Shown here piece after piece: positions 45,001 through 55,971 of a stretch of DNA of 64,000 nucleotides; position 1 is the first letter of the stretch, and each line of letters begins with the position of its first letter. This DNA is from Vanrija pseudolonga (lineage: Eukaryota; Basidiomycota; Tremellomycetes; Trichosporonales; Trichosporonaceae), in NCBI RefSeq assembly GCF_020906515.1, contig NC_085852.1, forward strand, positions 434,001 to 498,000, given 5' to 3'. The position numbers and the translations under genes were made by a program. The notes beneath the pieces are model-generated. The model was given only the letters and a program-made list of their open reading frames with translations. It was not told where the DNA came from and ran no database searches.

Positions 45001-47015
45001 ACAGGCTGGAGAACACACTGTCGTACGGGTATTTTGAGATGATCGGCACTCTCAGCAAGCACACCGCAGGGATTAAGTGGGTACTACTCAGTCGTAATCG
45101 AGCACTAACGATCAGACTGCTGGAGAAATTCAAGTTCTTCACTTGCTTCCACCACCTGTGCGAGCTGCGGTCACGCGAGGACATCATCAAGCTCATCATC
45201 GAGTGCTTCGACTACACCATGTGAGTCTTCTATGTGTGACCTTTGCTGATTCCAGTGACGCACACCAGAGAATCGTGCTCTCCAAGGCTCTCACTTCGAG
45301 CTACATGGTGAGTTGGTCCGCGGAAACCTTTCCTAACTCTCGCAGGAGACACGCCTATTCGCGACCCACCACCTTGGTCGCCTGCTGAACGAGTCACCTG
45401 ATCTCACCGACTGGGCAATCCAGCTCCTCATCACTCAGCTGTACGACCCCGCTCTCGACGTCTGCGAGATTGCCGTCATGTACCTCGAGGGGGCGTGCAC
45501 CGACCCCGTCAACCTCGAAAAGGTTGTCCATCTCTCACCGACGTTGGATCACCTCGGTGACATTGCTGCCAACTTGTATTTGAGGTGGGTTTGAATTGCA
45601 TCGGTGTGCTGGCTAACCCACCAGGTTCATGTCCACGTCCGTCGGTTTCAGATATCTCCAGCACGCCAACTACGTCGACTACGAGCTCGAGAACTGGCTA
45701 GCCGATCAAAACCTTCTCTACGTTATCGAGGTCGAGACCTTTGTGTCCAAGACGATCCGGCCGTTCGCACGTGACTCGGTCGACGACTACTGGGAGTACG
45801 AGGGCACAGCGCCAACCCACTTCTTTGGCGAGCTGTGCAAGACACCCGAGGGGTGCCAGTACTTGAGAGAGAAGGGGCTCGTGCCTGCCTTTGCCGAGAT
45901 TGTGCGGCAGCACGGCATGGAGGCGTCGGACCAGGCGCTCATGACGAGCGTGAAGAGTGCCCTCTGGGTATTGGTGAGTTGTGGAGTTCGCGTCGTCACA
46001 GCAACTGACACCACAGGGTAACATCGGGTCCACAGAAGGCGGACTCGCCTTCCTCGAAGATGAGGAGATAATCGACGTTATCATTGAGATCGCTGAGAAG
46101 TCACCAGTCCTGACATTGAAGGGGTGAGTCATCTCACCTGCTTGTGTATACGACCCTTGAGCTGACTCGGCAGAACGTCCTTCTTCGTCATTGGCCTCAT
46201 CTCGTCCACGCAGATGGGAGCCGAGATCTTAGAGGAGTACGGTTGGGTCGCTACGCGCACTCCTATGGGCCAGACAACAGGGCTGTGCTTGCCAAACGAC
46301 CTGACGCGCTTCGCACACATCGAGCCGTGGAAGCCAAGGCGTGTTGACCCAACAACGCCGCCGCTGCCTGTGCTCACTGGCCTCGAGGGAGAAGTGATGG
46401 GCATGATCTCCAAGCTGAGCAATTATGTGCTTGCAGCAGGAGCCATGAACAATCTCAAACGGTGGGTGACAGGTTGACTTTTGCTGACCCACCAGTGTCC
46501 GCAACCGCCACCCCCGTTTGTTCCACTCCGTAACCTTCTTCCACCGAGCAATGCGGGCCATCTCGACCAACCACTTCCAAGCCCCCGTGAGGAAGTTCAT
46601 CCTCGACCTGTTCGACGTCGAGATCGGACCACACACACTACCGAGGCTAGCGCACGTAGAGCGAGGGTCGTACATCCAAGGCCCGCCCCACCCAGACGTC
46701 ATCCCCACCGAGGTGCTACCAGGTGCCACGCCGATGGTCGACAGCCCCGGCGTTGTGGATAACATTTCGCCCACGGACGCAGATAGCCGGCCACGAGCGA
46801 GCTCGTCGCCGGGCCGTGAACCCCCAAGCCGTGAACGCCGCACACGGAGCATCACCATCTCGGACATTGCGGGCTCGAGCAGCAATACGCCCACACCAAA
46901 GGCCACGGCGGAAAGCAGAGTGGAGCCACAGGCTGCACCGCCGCACGAAGAGGGCAGCAACCGCGTCAATGGGGAGCAAGTACATCACGAACCAGAGGAG
47001 ACACACGCTCTATGA
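42079..47015 (+). CDS. STE16: TORC2 subunit RICTOR/Ste16/Avo3
   Basis: Large scaffold of TOR complex 2, which controls actin polarity, membrane stress and AGC kinases. Seventeen exons (first 42079-42312, last 46496-47015) give 1435 aa. Recognised by the N-terminal coiled-coil with a helical-repeat region (SVLLFLADDSTSRRRAAAYRLL, shown here in part), HRASVASVIEDPIAVLL, the TKWNYDVIMDLLQGPL block, WDYWEYEGT-like WEYEGTAPTHFFGELCKT, and the highly conserved ALWVLGNIGS. The C-terminal 120 residues are disordered and Pro/Ser-rich. Introns are 33-50 nt; four are multiples of three without an in-frame stop (42469-42501, 43589-43624, 44099-44134 and 45077-45115). The third intron has paired acceptors CACAG and AACAG, of which only the second keeps the frame. 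Confidence 0.94.
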
Positions 47016-47407
47016 GAGCGAGCTGTATGTATGTGCAGGCATGATCTTGATCGCCAGAGTGGACTACTCACCTTGTGACACTGATAGCAGCATGGACGAC
47101 TCGGCCCCGAAACGTCGAATGCAGCAGGTGTGACGACGTGCCTACCTTTTGACGCACGGGCCGCCTTCCCTCCTGGCCTCCACCCGACATGTCCACCACC
47201 TGTGTCTTCCTCGCCTTCCTCGTCTTCCTCGCCTTCCCTCAGTCATGTCGCTGCGCTGTCGCCGGTCGTCATTTCTCTCCCTCTCCCCCCGTCTCCCCAT
47301 CTCTTATTCTCCTCCTCGCATCATCTCTTCATCCCACTCTCTTCCACTCTTCAACTCACTCCTCCCGTCCACTCACACCTCTCACCACCTCTCACTGCCT
47401 CATCACC
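47016..47407. promoter_or_regulatory. Pyrimidine-rich promoter of coiled-coil gene
   Basis: 392 bp. From about 47160 to 47400 the plus strand is mostly C and T, with CCTCGTCTTCCTCGCCTTCC-type repeats, as often seen at fungal transcription starts. No gene is seen. Confidence 0.45.
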
Positions 47408-49564
47408 ATGAGCCAACGACCCCTCCTCCCACCGCGTAGAACCAACACTAACGCTCCGCAACAAAAGCAAATGCTGCCCCCAGCCGCGGCTAGCAACCCA
47501 CCCCAGCAGCGCATGCTACCCCGGCGCTCGGAAACACCTTCCCCCTTCATCGACAGCAACCCACCTCAGGCGCTCCGCCACTTTGCGAGCCAGCGCTTCC
47601 AAGGAGACGAGTACGAGCAGGACGACGTGCCCCTCTTTCCTTCCTCCCAGCCCGAGAGGACCCTCTTCCCTTCCTCCCAGCCTGAGAGGCTGAGACGCAC
47701 CGACGCGTACCGGCCTCAAACGGCGACAGGGACGGGGCACCGAGTTGTCGCGCAGAGCCCGCTCGTCCCCCAGCGGAACTTGTCCCACACGGCCTCGATG
47801 GCGCCGCTGCAGTCGCAGTATACTCAATTCTCGACCATGGAAGAGCACCAGCCACCGCCCCCGTCGCAGTCGCAGACCGTGCCGCAAAAGAACCAGACCA
47901 GCAGCATCATTAGGGACACCGTTGATCGTGAGTGGTGAAGTGGACCGCACTGACAGCAGGCATCGAGCACAAGGTGGCTGGATTAGTCGAGTCTATGCAG
48001 GCAAACCGCGATGCCTTACACGACCTGAAGACGAGCTTACGTGCTCTCCCGACGCGCGAGGAAGTCAGGGAGGAGGTACAGGAGACTGGTAGGTGCTCAC
48101 AAGGAGTCGCACCTAACGCCACAGTCGCACAGAGCTTAGCGGACGTGGTGTCCAGCCTTACCACTGCCGTCCAGAATGCCGTCCAGCCGCTCGTCAAGAC
48201 AACGTCTGGGATTGCAGCCGAATTAGAGAAGGTCAAGACTGCCGTTAGCAACCTCAGCAGCCCCAGCGGAGGATCGAGCAGCGGTGACGGAGAAGGAGTA
48301 AGCTTGCCTCCCCAGACGCGACACAAGCTAACAACCTCAGACCACCGCCCGCCTCCTAGAAGTTCTTATCGACAGACTCAAGCCGATGGATGAGCTCAAG
48401 GACGCGCTTCATAATATCAAGGATCTCCCGCAGGCCATTATCGCCGTCACGACCTTTGCCGACGCCGTCTCGCTCCTCAAGACCAAGGTGGCCGACGGCT
48501 TACGCGAACACGAGGCGTCTCTCACGCCTCCTGCTACCCAGGCCAGACGCGCATCGGAGGATGCACTGCAAGGAAGACAGAACAGGATCGCACCGACGGC
48601 CTCCTCAGCGACCCTCAACTGGCTCTCCCAGCCACAGCCGCCAACGCCAGCCTCTCTCGCCACGCCTCCCTCCCCGGCCATCGCTGAACTTGCCGCGATC
48701 ATGAAGGTCGTGCATGACGATTTGTCGTACTTGAAGGTTGCGGGCTTGGCCGACGTCCATGGAACCATGCGGAAGCTCAATGATGTGGTGACCGCACAGG
48801 CAGCTGCAATGGAGACGGCAGCGGAAAACGTTGCCGAGCTTCGCAAGGGCATCGATGCCATCGAGGTGGTCGCCGCGGCCAGAAAGTCGGGGGAAGGCGC
48901 CTCATCGCTCGACCCGGCGCCAGTCAACGTACCCGCAACCACTACCACCCTCAAGCGCAAGGCCCCCGTCCGAAAGCCCAAGGCAGAGCCTTTCACCCCT
49001 GAGCTGGACTCCATCGAGCAGATCGACGATGTCTTCGGCCCTGTTGTGCCCAATGAGGCTGAGGGCCCAGCGAACAAGAAGAAGAAGGCAGCTCCAAAGA
49101 AGCGGGCGGCGACCACTGCCGCTCCAAAGAAGGCCCCTGCCCGTGCTGCTACTACCGCCAAGAAGGCCCCCGCGAGGTCAGCAACGACGACAGCAGCAGC
49201 GCGGGCCAAGAAGCCCGTTATCGTCCTGGACTCGGACGACAGTCTCGAGAGCCGCTCGCCCGATACGCCAGACAACTCGCCACTTGCCTCGGTTAACGAC
49301 AACAATGTCATCCCTCTGGACGTCGACGTTCCCGTTCATGTCACGAGGAGTGTCGTTCGGCGCCTGTCGTCGCCTGCCGCGCCCACGTCCAGCCGCGTGC
49401 CGTTGCCCATGCCGCGCTCGTCGCCTGCGGTTCCCAACCTGGCAGTGGCCAATGCCAGCGGCAGCAACCTGCCTCCGGCCAGACCTCATTTCGCGAGACT
49501 GGCCTCGCCCGACGAGGAAGACCTGGACGAGGCCGCGATGGACGCCCAGATTGGCATCTTCTAA
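47408..49564 (+). CDS. Coiled-coil protein with basic tail and SIM-like motif
   Basis: Not recognised. Exons 47408-47927, 47960-48088, 48125-48297 and 48341-49564 give 681 aa. The N-terminal 170 residues are Pro/Gln/Ser-rich with a repeated LFPSSQPER. The middle (about 175-450) is a series of amphipathic helices likely to form coiled coils. Then come KRKAPVRKPKAEP and AAPKK/KKAPAR repeats like those of histone H1-type tails, followed by VIVLDSDDS at about residue 567. A hydrophobic VIVL core followed by acids and serines is the standard SUMO-interacting motif. The tail is Ser/Pro-rich. A nuclear, chromatin- or chromosome-linked role is inferred. The first intron is only 32 nt. Confidence 0.7.
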
Positions 49565-50040
49565 TCGAGACGACGCGACTGGGGCGTTGTGTATAGAGGA
49601 GTTGTGTGTAGGTTTGTGCGTAGGAGCATCTGGTACGAGTACACGCCGTGCCGATGCCGTGTGCCATAGCTGTGCCATATGAGAGCCAAGAAGTCAACGG
49701 GCAAGCTGTATATGCATCATGCCGAATGTGAGTCGTCAGCCAGCGCGCCAAAAGGATGCCGGTGTTACCGTTCAAGCGCCACCCACCTGGGCACGCGCAG
49801 TGGCTCGGATGACGTTTTAACCCGATGATTTCCACCTGGACGGAAGCAAAATCTTGACGGCTCGCCTGGCGGAGCTGGCGACTCCGGCTCGGCAGTGGTC
49901 GTCAGTGTTCCATCGAGGAGCAGAGTGCGCAAAGTCAGTCTTGCTTGCTTCCACAACACCGCCGACAGACGCGCATCAACTCGTCGTCGCCGACAAAACA
50001 GTCTCCACAAAGACTACTCTGTCCAACACATTTGCTCACC
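49565..50040. promoter_or_regulatory. Promoter region of TOM70
   Basis: 476 bp between two plus-strand genes with nothing recognised beyond short CGTCGTC runs near the start codon. Confidence 0.4.
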
Positions 50041-52159
50041 ATGGCCCCCGTCCCACCCGTCGAGGCTCCCCCCTCGTCGCTCGTTGACCGCGCAACCCGC
50101 TGGGTCGAGGAAAACCAAAAGCTCATCCTCATCGGTGCCGGCGTCGCCGCGGCCGCAGGCGCAGGCTACTACCTGTACTCGCGCAGCGGCGAGGCCAAGG
50201 GCGGTGACGGTGCCGCCGCGCCCCCTTCCACCGGGAGCAGCAGCAGCAAGAACAAGAAGAAGAAGAAGACGAAAAAGGACAAGTTCCTCAAGGGCGAGGG
50301 CACGACCGGGCCCCTGCTCGAGGAGATCACGCCGCCAGAGAAGAAGGCCGACGAGAAGGCTGTCGCCGTCGACGACTACCTCGAGGGTGAGTGGAAGGTT
50401 ACACGCCGGCACGCGGCGATCGGCGCTGACACGGCACCCCAGGCGTGCCCAAGGACGAGGAAGGCCTCGCGGCCCTCTCAGACGCCGAGCGCAACGCCCT
50501 CGGCGCGACCCTCAAGGACCGGGGTAACAAGCTGTACAGCAAGAAGGAGTTCAAGAAGGCCGTCGAGTGCTACTCCAAGGCTATTGACGTGTCGGTCAAG
50601 AAGGACGCCGTGTTCTACTCCAACCGTGCTGCTTGTGAGTGTGCTGCGGGCGGAGCGTTGGCCACAGCCAGCCAGCGCCAGCCCACCGATAAGCCACCGT
50701 TGCTGACGTATCAGGCTACACAAACTACTCGCCCCCTGAGTACGAGCTCTGTGTCAAGGACTGCGACGAGGCCCTCAAGCTTGACCGCACCTACATCAAG
50801 GCGCTGAAGAGGAGAGCAACTGCCCTTGAGCGTCTCGACCGTGACGAGGAGGCCGTCCGGGGTGGGTACGAAGCTTGCAGAGCACCCGCTGACGTCCAGA
50901 CTTCACTGCCTGCACCATCATCGAGCGCTTCCAGGACGAGGCTGCCGCTGCCGCCGTCGAGAGGTGTCTCAAGAAGCTCGCCGCCCGCCGGGCAAAGGAC
51001 ATTCTCGCCTCGCGTGAGACCAAGCTCCCCTCGCCCACCTTCATCTCGTCGTACCTCGCCGCGTTCCGCCCTCACGCCAAGCCCGTCGTCCCCGAGAAGC
51101 CCACCGACGGCGACAACACGCTGTCGCTTGCGTTTGACGCCCTCGAGGCCGCCGACTACGTGCACACCGTGTCGCTTGTCAACGAGGCTATCGAGCAGGG
51201 CATCTCGACCAAGCAGGGCGAGGCCGAGGCCTACAACCTGCGCGGAACGTTCAAGTTCCTCATTGGCGACTCGCTCGGCGCCAAGGCCGACCTCGAGAAG
51301 TCGCTCGACCTCGTCCCCGACTTTGTCCAGTCGTGGGTCAAGATTGCCAGCGTGCACATGGAGCTCGGCGATGCTACCAACGCGTTTGCCGACTTTGAGA
51401 CGGCCATCAGCCACAACGCTGCCGACCCCGACATCTACTACCACCGTGGCCAGGTCTTCTTCATCATGGGCGAGCACGACAAGGCTATCGCCGACTACAA
51501 CAAGTCGATCGAGCTCGACGACACGTTCATCTTCACGCACGTTCAGGCCGCCGTCGCCCAGTACAAGCAGGGCGAGGTCGCCAAGTCGATGGCTGCGTTC
51601 CGCCGCATTCTCCGCCAGTTCCCCACCCGCGGCGAGCCATCCAACTACTACGGCGAGATCCTGCTCGACCAGCAGAAGTTCCAGGAGTCGGTGGAGAGGT
51701 TTGAGCGCTCGATCGAGCTGGACCAGGACCGGTGAGTGCTGCGAGCGGCGCGAAGCGCTGCAAGCCAGCGGGGGCGAGATTACGCCGCCGGCCATAAGTG
51801 CGAGTAGAGTAACTGACGGGCACAGCAAACCCCGCAACGTCCTCTCCTACGTCAACAAGGCGCTCGCCCTGTTCCAGTGGAAGCAGGACATCCAGGCCGC
51901 CGAGTCGCTCTGCAAGGAGGCATTGGAAATCGACCCCGACTGCGACGTTGCCGTTGCGACGCTCGCGCAGCTGTCGCTCCAGCAGGGCAAGATTGACGAC
52001 GCGATCAAGTGGTTTGAGAAGAGCGGCAACCTTGCCAGAACCGAGGGCGAGCTCATCAACGCCATCACGTACGAGCACGCGTCGCGCGCCCAGGCCGCGT
52101 TCCTCAAGAACTTCCCCGAGTTTGCCGAGCGCTTGGGGCAGATTGCGCAGGGTGTGTAG
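50041..52159 (+). CDS. TOM70: Mitochondrial import receptor Tom70
   Basis: Outer-membrane receptor that takes Hsp70/Hsp90-bound precursors, especially carrier proteins, and passes them to the TOM pore. Exons 50041-50386, 50443-50634, 50715-50861, 50900-51731 and 51826-52159 give 616 aa. One N-terminal membrane helix (LILIGAGVAAAAGAGYYLYS, residues 28-47) is followed by a Lys-rich linker, then TPR motifs: a first trio that holds the chaperone EEVD clamp (KDRGNKLYSKKEFKKAVECY, FYSNRAACYTN, YIKALKRRATALERL) and a long C-terminal array (GKADLEKSLDLVPDF-like, IYYHRGQVFFIMGE, NVLSYVNKALALFQW). C-rich third positions suggest strong expression. Confidence 0.95.
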
Positions 52160-53374
52160 GGTGGCAGGCGCCCTGGTGGTGCAGCGGAGGGAGACGAGGA
52201 GGAGGAGTAGCGGATGGCGGCGTTCACGACGGCGGAGGCCCGTCTCATCACATTTTGGCAGAAGTACACGGAAGTAGGGACTGGCGTAGTGCAGACTTTG
52301 ACTATCATGGCGTATTAATGCCCGCACAATGTGCATGCAACCTCTCATGGCTTGTACGAGCGCGAGCTGCACTCGCTGCCCGAAGGGCAGCGAGTGCGCG
52401 AGTGTGACGGACTGGCGAAGGCCAAGTTCAGGTGGTGTGTATGGTCGAGAAGCACGGAGCAAAGTTTGATGATCGGCTGGTTGGGCGTCGGCACACACTG
52501 ATCGGCACCGTGGCTGCTTTGTTGAGTGATGGTGCCAAAATTTCAATCAGTCAACAAGTCGCCCGACCACCACCGTCGCCGTCGCCGTCGCCGTCCACCA
52601 CTAACCCCGGCTTGCAACGACGCGCACAGCACAGAAACAAGTCCATCGTAGCTACAAATGTAAGGCCCACCGCCCCACACACGACCACGGCCACGCCGAC
52701 CCCTTGCGAGGGCCGCCGTGACAACTTGGCACGCGCGTTGGGGACTAAGACGGCCGTATCTCTACCCAGATCCGCGCTGACGCTCGACTCGGCGTAGGAT
52801 GCCAGCTAGGGGCAGCCGAAGAGCAACACGGGAAAAGTGAACGCGTGGGATGCCGCACATTGATGGGGAGCAGAAGATGGGAGAGAGGCGGGTTATATAG
52901 CCTGCGCGAGGGGGGAGGGGTGCGAGGGGTGGGCGAGCAGGAGGAGGAGCGAGGGAGAGGGGATTATTTTTCGAGGGATTTGTCGCCGTTTATCCGGTGG
53001 AGGGTCACGTGCGCTGGTGGAGGTTAGCTGGCGGTGGGTGGCAGGAGGTGAGTGAGTCTTGTGTTGGATAACAGTGCAGCATGAGGTTGTTGGTGAATGA
53101 TGTTGGTGGTTGAGAGAGAGAGAGAGAGTAGAAGTGATAGAAGAGTTGCGTGCAGACGTGGAGATGCGCGTTCGTGGGTGGTGGAGTGCATGGAGTGTGT
53201 GTCGTCGCTGGGGCGCAGGCCGCCAACGCCATCGGCTTGTGTGTCCAGGGTGCCGCATTAGGGGCCCAACATAGTTAAGGATTAGAAATCGAGGTGGAAT
53301 CATGGAATCCTAATGGGGCGGCATTACAAGTGTCTGGAATAGGCCCAAATGGATACATGTACACATACGCCACG
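52160..53374. other. 1.2-kb intergenic region with simple repeats
   Basis: No convincing gene on either strand. It holds a (CCGTCG) run at about 52571-52593, a TTATATAG near 52893, and a (GA) run at about 53112-53128. A 121-codon open frame at 52432-52797 lacks motifs. Both neighbouring genes end facing this region, so it should be mostly 3' sequence. Confidence 0.4.
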
Positions 53375-54397
53375 CTACTTCTCGTCCTCGTCGCCGTCCT
53401 TCTCGTCCTCTCCCTCTTCCTCGTCCTCGTCCTCGTCGTCCTCATGTTCCGCGCCAAGCCCTTCCTCAGCCGCTGGGGCCGGCCCAAACCCCTCGTCGAC
53501 CAGCCACTCACTCATCGCAGTCCGAAACGCCTCGCCCTCAAGCCGGGCCATGGCCGCCGCGCGGCGTGCGAGCGTCGCGTCGCCCCGTCCGAGCTCGGTC
53601 GCGCGGGCCACTTGCTGCTCGCTGAGCCCAGCATGTGCCCAGACCATATCCCACACTTCGCGAGGCAGGTGCGTATCGTCGGCGAGGTACATCACCGCCA
53701 GAGCCGTGACCTGCGCTTCCTTGGCTGCCTGCCTGCGCGCCGCCAGCGTCCGGCTGATACGCGCCGCCTTGTTGCGATACTGCGCGCGCAGGCGGCGCGC
53801 CGTGCCCGGCTTGCAGGCGATCTCGGCCGCGTCGACGTCGTCCCAGCAGGTACATGGCGCGTTGCCGCACTGCGCAAGGCACGCTGTCGTGATCGTCGGG
53901 AGCGAGAGGCACTTCTCCGCGCAGTCGATCGCGTGCTGTACCCCGCTACTGCGGGCCGCCTCGACCCGCTGCAGCGCTGGAAACGCGGCGCGGTCAAGCG
54001 CCCATAATGCGCCGGGGTACGGCACGCGGAGCCGCCGCAGCGCTGGCGCGACGAGCGGGCCGACGACAACGCCCGCCACGGACGCTCCGTACTCGTCCTC
54101 TACGGCCAGGGCGATGTCGAACTCGAGCTCGACGATCTCGAGCGCGTTGAGCATGTCCACCGCGGCGCGGAACGCGTCCTCCTCGTCTCCCTGCCTACTT
54201 GCCCGTGGCGGGATGGCGATGGTCAAGCTTGCGCTCGTGCCCGGGCGTACGCAGCGCGCCTTCATGCACGCGAACGGCTTGGCCACGCGCCGCACAGGCT
54301 TGTTCATGCACTCCCCGCGCGCTGGGCCGATGAGGCTCGCATTTCGCGTGCTGAAGCTGAGCGTGTAGACGCCTTCTGGGACGGAGAAGACGCGCAT
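53375..54397 (-). CDS. C-x-C-W family protein, tandem copy 1
   Basis: Not recognised; one of three tandem paralogues. No intron; 340 aa. The N-terminal half is predicted mixed strand/helix with LRRLRVPYP. A cluster of cysteines precedes C-T-C-W at about residue 182-185. A basic helix follows, then LPREVWDMVWAHAGL (about 243), which resembles the start of an F-box but lies late in the protein. The family signature comes next: ARATEL...ATLARRAAAMARLEG, then AMSEWLVDEG. The tail is highly acidic (Asp/Glu repeats). The start at 54397 opens MRVFSVPEGVYTLSF, matching the YTYTF/YTFTL starts of the sisters. Function unknown. Confidence 0.75.
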   Translation of the reverse strand: MRVFSVPEGVYTLSFSTRNASLIGPARGECMNKPVRRVAKPFACMKARCVRPGTSASLTIAIPPRASRQGDEEDAFRAAVDMLNALEIVELEFDIALAVEDEYGASVAGVVVGPLVAPALRRLRVPYPGALWALDRAAFPALQRVEAARSSGVQHAIDCAEKCLSLPTITTACLAQCGNAPCTCWDDVDAAEIACKPGTARRLRAQYRNKAARISRTLAARRQAAKEAQVTALAVMYLADDTHLPREVWDMVWAHAGLSEQQVARATELGRGDATLARRAAAMARLEGEAFRTAMSEWLVDEGFGPAPAAEEGLGAEHEDDEDEDEEEGEDEKDGDEDEK

Positions 54398-54619
54398 GGT
54401 GGGTGTACGTGGTGTGTGGGGTGAGCGAGACAAGACAGAGACGAGACGAGACGAGATGGGTTATTTGTGGTGATCATCATGCCTGGCTTGACGTCATTTG
54501 AGTCTCCCGGCATGTTGGCACCACATGGGCACTCACTGCCCCATCAAAGCGGCCTGGAAATAAGCCGGCACTCACCCTCAGCACTAACATGCATGGCTGC
54601 AGCCCCATGTCTATATCAT
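54398..54619. promoter_or_regulatory. Spacer between C-x-C-W copies 1 and 2
   Basis: 222 bp, with a short GAGAC-type tandem run near 54437-54457 close to the copy-1 start. No gene is seen. Confidence 0.35.
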
Positions 54620-55552
54620 TCACCCTGTGTCCTTCTCACACCCCAGTGTCTCTGCGACCTTCAGAGGCCCAGCACCCAGTTCGTCCCCAAGCCACCTCTC
54701 GAGCGCGAGCCCGAATTCGTCGCCGTCGAGATGTGCCATCGCCTCCGCGCGGCGCGCGAGTGTGGCCTCGCCACTAGCCAGCTCTGTCGCGCGTGCGACC
54801 TGCACACGACCGAGGCCGAGGAATCCAAAGATCATGTCTAGCACCTCCTGCGGGAGGGTGCGCGCGCCTTCAGCGATATGCAGGACGTTGAGCGCGGCGC
54901 GTTCCCCCGCCCTGAGTTCTCGCTCTCGTGCGGCCAGAACGTCGCGGATAGCCTTGAACTTTTCCCGATACTCTTTCAGCTTGGTGCGATTGGCGCCGGG
55001 CTTGTTGTATTTTGGCATGTTGCGCGCGTCCCAGCAGGTACACCGCCGCGAGGTGCTGCAGTCGCCACCGAAGCAGATACGCGCGACGCCCGCGAGGTGG
55101 CGGCACAGCGCATCGGCCGATTCGATGTCCTCGTAGGGCGGCGCGGACCGGGTGGTGGTGATGCGCTGCAGGGCGCCGAACTCCCGCGGGGCTTGCGCTT
55201 GGTATCGAAGCGGTACGAGGCGGGGCAAGCACAGCCGGCGCAGGTGCGCGGATGGGCGCGGGTGGTAGGCCGGGAGCCATCTCTGGGAGCTATGGGCGTC
55301 GGGCGACGAGACGGAAATGTGCACGGCGAACTCGGTCGACTCCATATCGCTGATGACGTCGTCAATCACCTGGAGCGCGGTATACTCGCCCGACCTCTGC
55401 GGGGCCACGTTGATCGTGATCGTGTCCCCCTTGACTGCGATACAGCCGAAGTGGGCGAGGCGCCGCCGCGCCGCGCGAGTGATTGTGCCGTGCTTCCCCA
55501 GGCCGGCGGCGCGGGTGCGGACGGTGAACGTGTACGTGTACGTTTCGCGCAT
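54620..55552 (-). CDS. C-x-C-W family protein, tandem copy 2
   Basis: Second paralogue, intronless, 310 aa, starting MRETYTYTFTV. Shares with its neighbours LRRLCLPRL, the cysteine group ending C-T-C-W (about residue 174), the late LPQEVLDMIFGFLGL (about 232), and the signature ARATELASGEATLARRAEAMAHLDG followed by ALERWLGDEL, quoted here in short pieces of a longer match. It lacks the long acidic tail of copy 1. A TATATAT element lies 62 bp upstream. No signal peptide or membrane helix. The four or more conserved cysteines around CxCW suggest a metal site, but that is a guess. Confidence 0.75.
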   Translation of the reverse strand: MRETYTYTFTVRTRAAGLGKHGTITRAARRRLAHFGCIAVKGDTITINVAPQRSGEYTALQVIDDVISDMESTEFAVHISVSSPDAHSSQRWLPAYHPRPSAHLRRLCLPRLVPLRYQAQAPREFGALQRITTTRSAPPYEDIESADALCRHLAGVARICFGGDCSTSRRCTCWDARNMPKYNKPGANRTKLKEYREKFKAIRDVLAARERELRAGERAALNVLHIAEGARTLPQEVLDMIFGFLGLGRVQVARATELASGEATLARRAEAMAHLDGDEFGLALERWLGDELGAGPLKVAETLGCEKDTG

Positions 55553-55613
55553 GGGATTCGGGGCCGACTGAGACCGAGTGGGCGATGGAAGTGGGCACTG
55601 CTGTGGCTGCTGG

Positions 55614-55621
55614 GTATATAT
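55614..55621 (-). promoter_or_regulatory. TATA element of C-x-C-W copy 2
   Basis: TATATA-type run 62-69 bp before the start at 55552 on the minus strand. Confidence 0.45.
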
Positions 55622-55717
55622 GTTGCTCGCCAGACCGTGCCTTGACCCGAGGCATCGCCTTTGGTCGCAGGTGTCATGTGGTCCTCCCACCTTGATTCGT
55701 CGAGGTTGGTTGGTCCT

Positions 55718-55783
55718 TCAACCCACAAGACCAAATCTCTCCGTCACTAGCCATTCCTCGAGCGCGACGCTGAACCTAGACAT
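55718..55783 (-). pseudogene. C-terminal shard of a C-x-C-W family gene
   Basis: A short reading MSRFSVALEEWLVTERF ending in a stop matches the C-terminal signature of the three neighbouring paralogues (ALERWLGDEL, AMSEWLVDEG, ALEEWMSAEG). Nothing else of the family is visible around it. It is read as the relic of a fourth copy or of unequal recombination. An alternative is an extra 3' exon of copy 3, but copy 3 already has its own version of this motif. Confidence 0.6.
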
Positions 55784-55971
55784 TGTGTCCCCGCCGTGCT
55801 GGGGCTGGGGAGGGTTTGAATCCGTACCCCTGGGCCTTGGGGCTCGACGATAAGCGGAACGACAAGAGTCAGTCCTCGGCGCGTAAGACCAAGCCGCGCT
55901 GCGAGGACTGCAGCTAGATATGCATTTCAGCAACAACGTATATTCTGGCGTTGGGGCTGCACTTCGGAAAC

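Noticed and set aside
50791-51837. Long antisense open frame over TOM70
   Set aside because: A product of GC-rich third positions in TOM70; no introns, motifs or promoter.
52432-52797. 121-codon plus-strand open frame
   Set aside because: Crosses simple (CCGTCG) repeats and shows no conserved feature.
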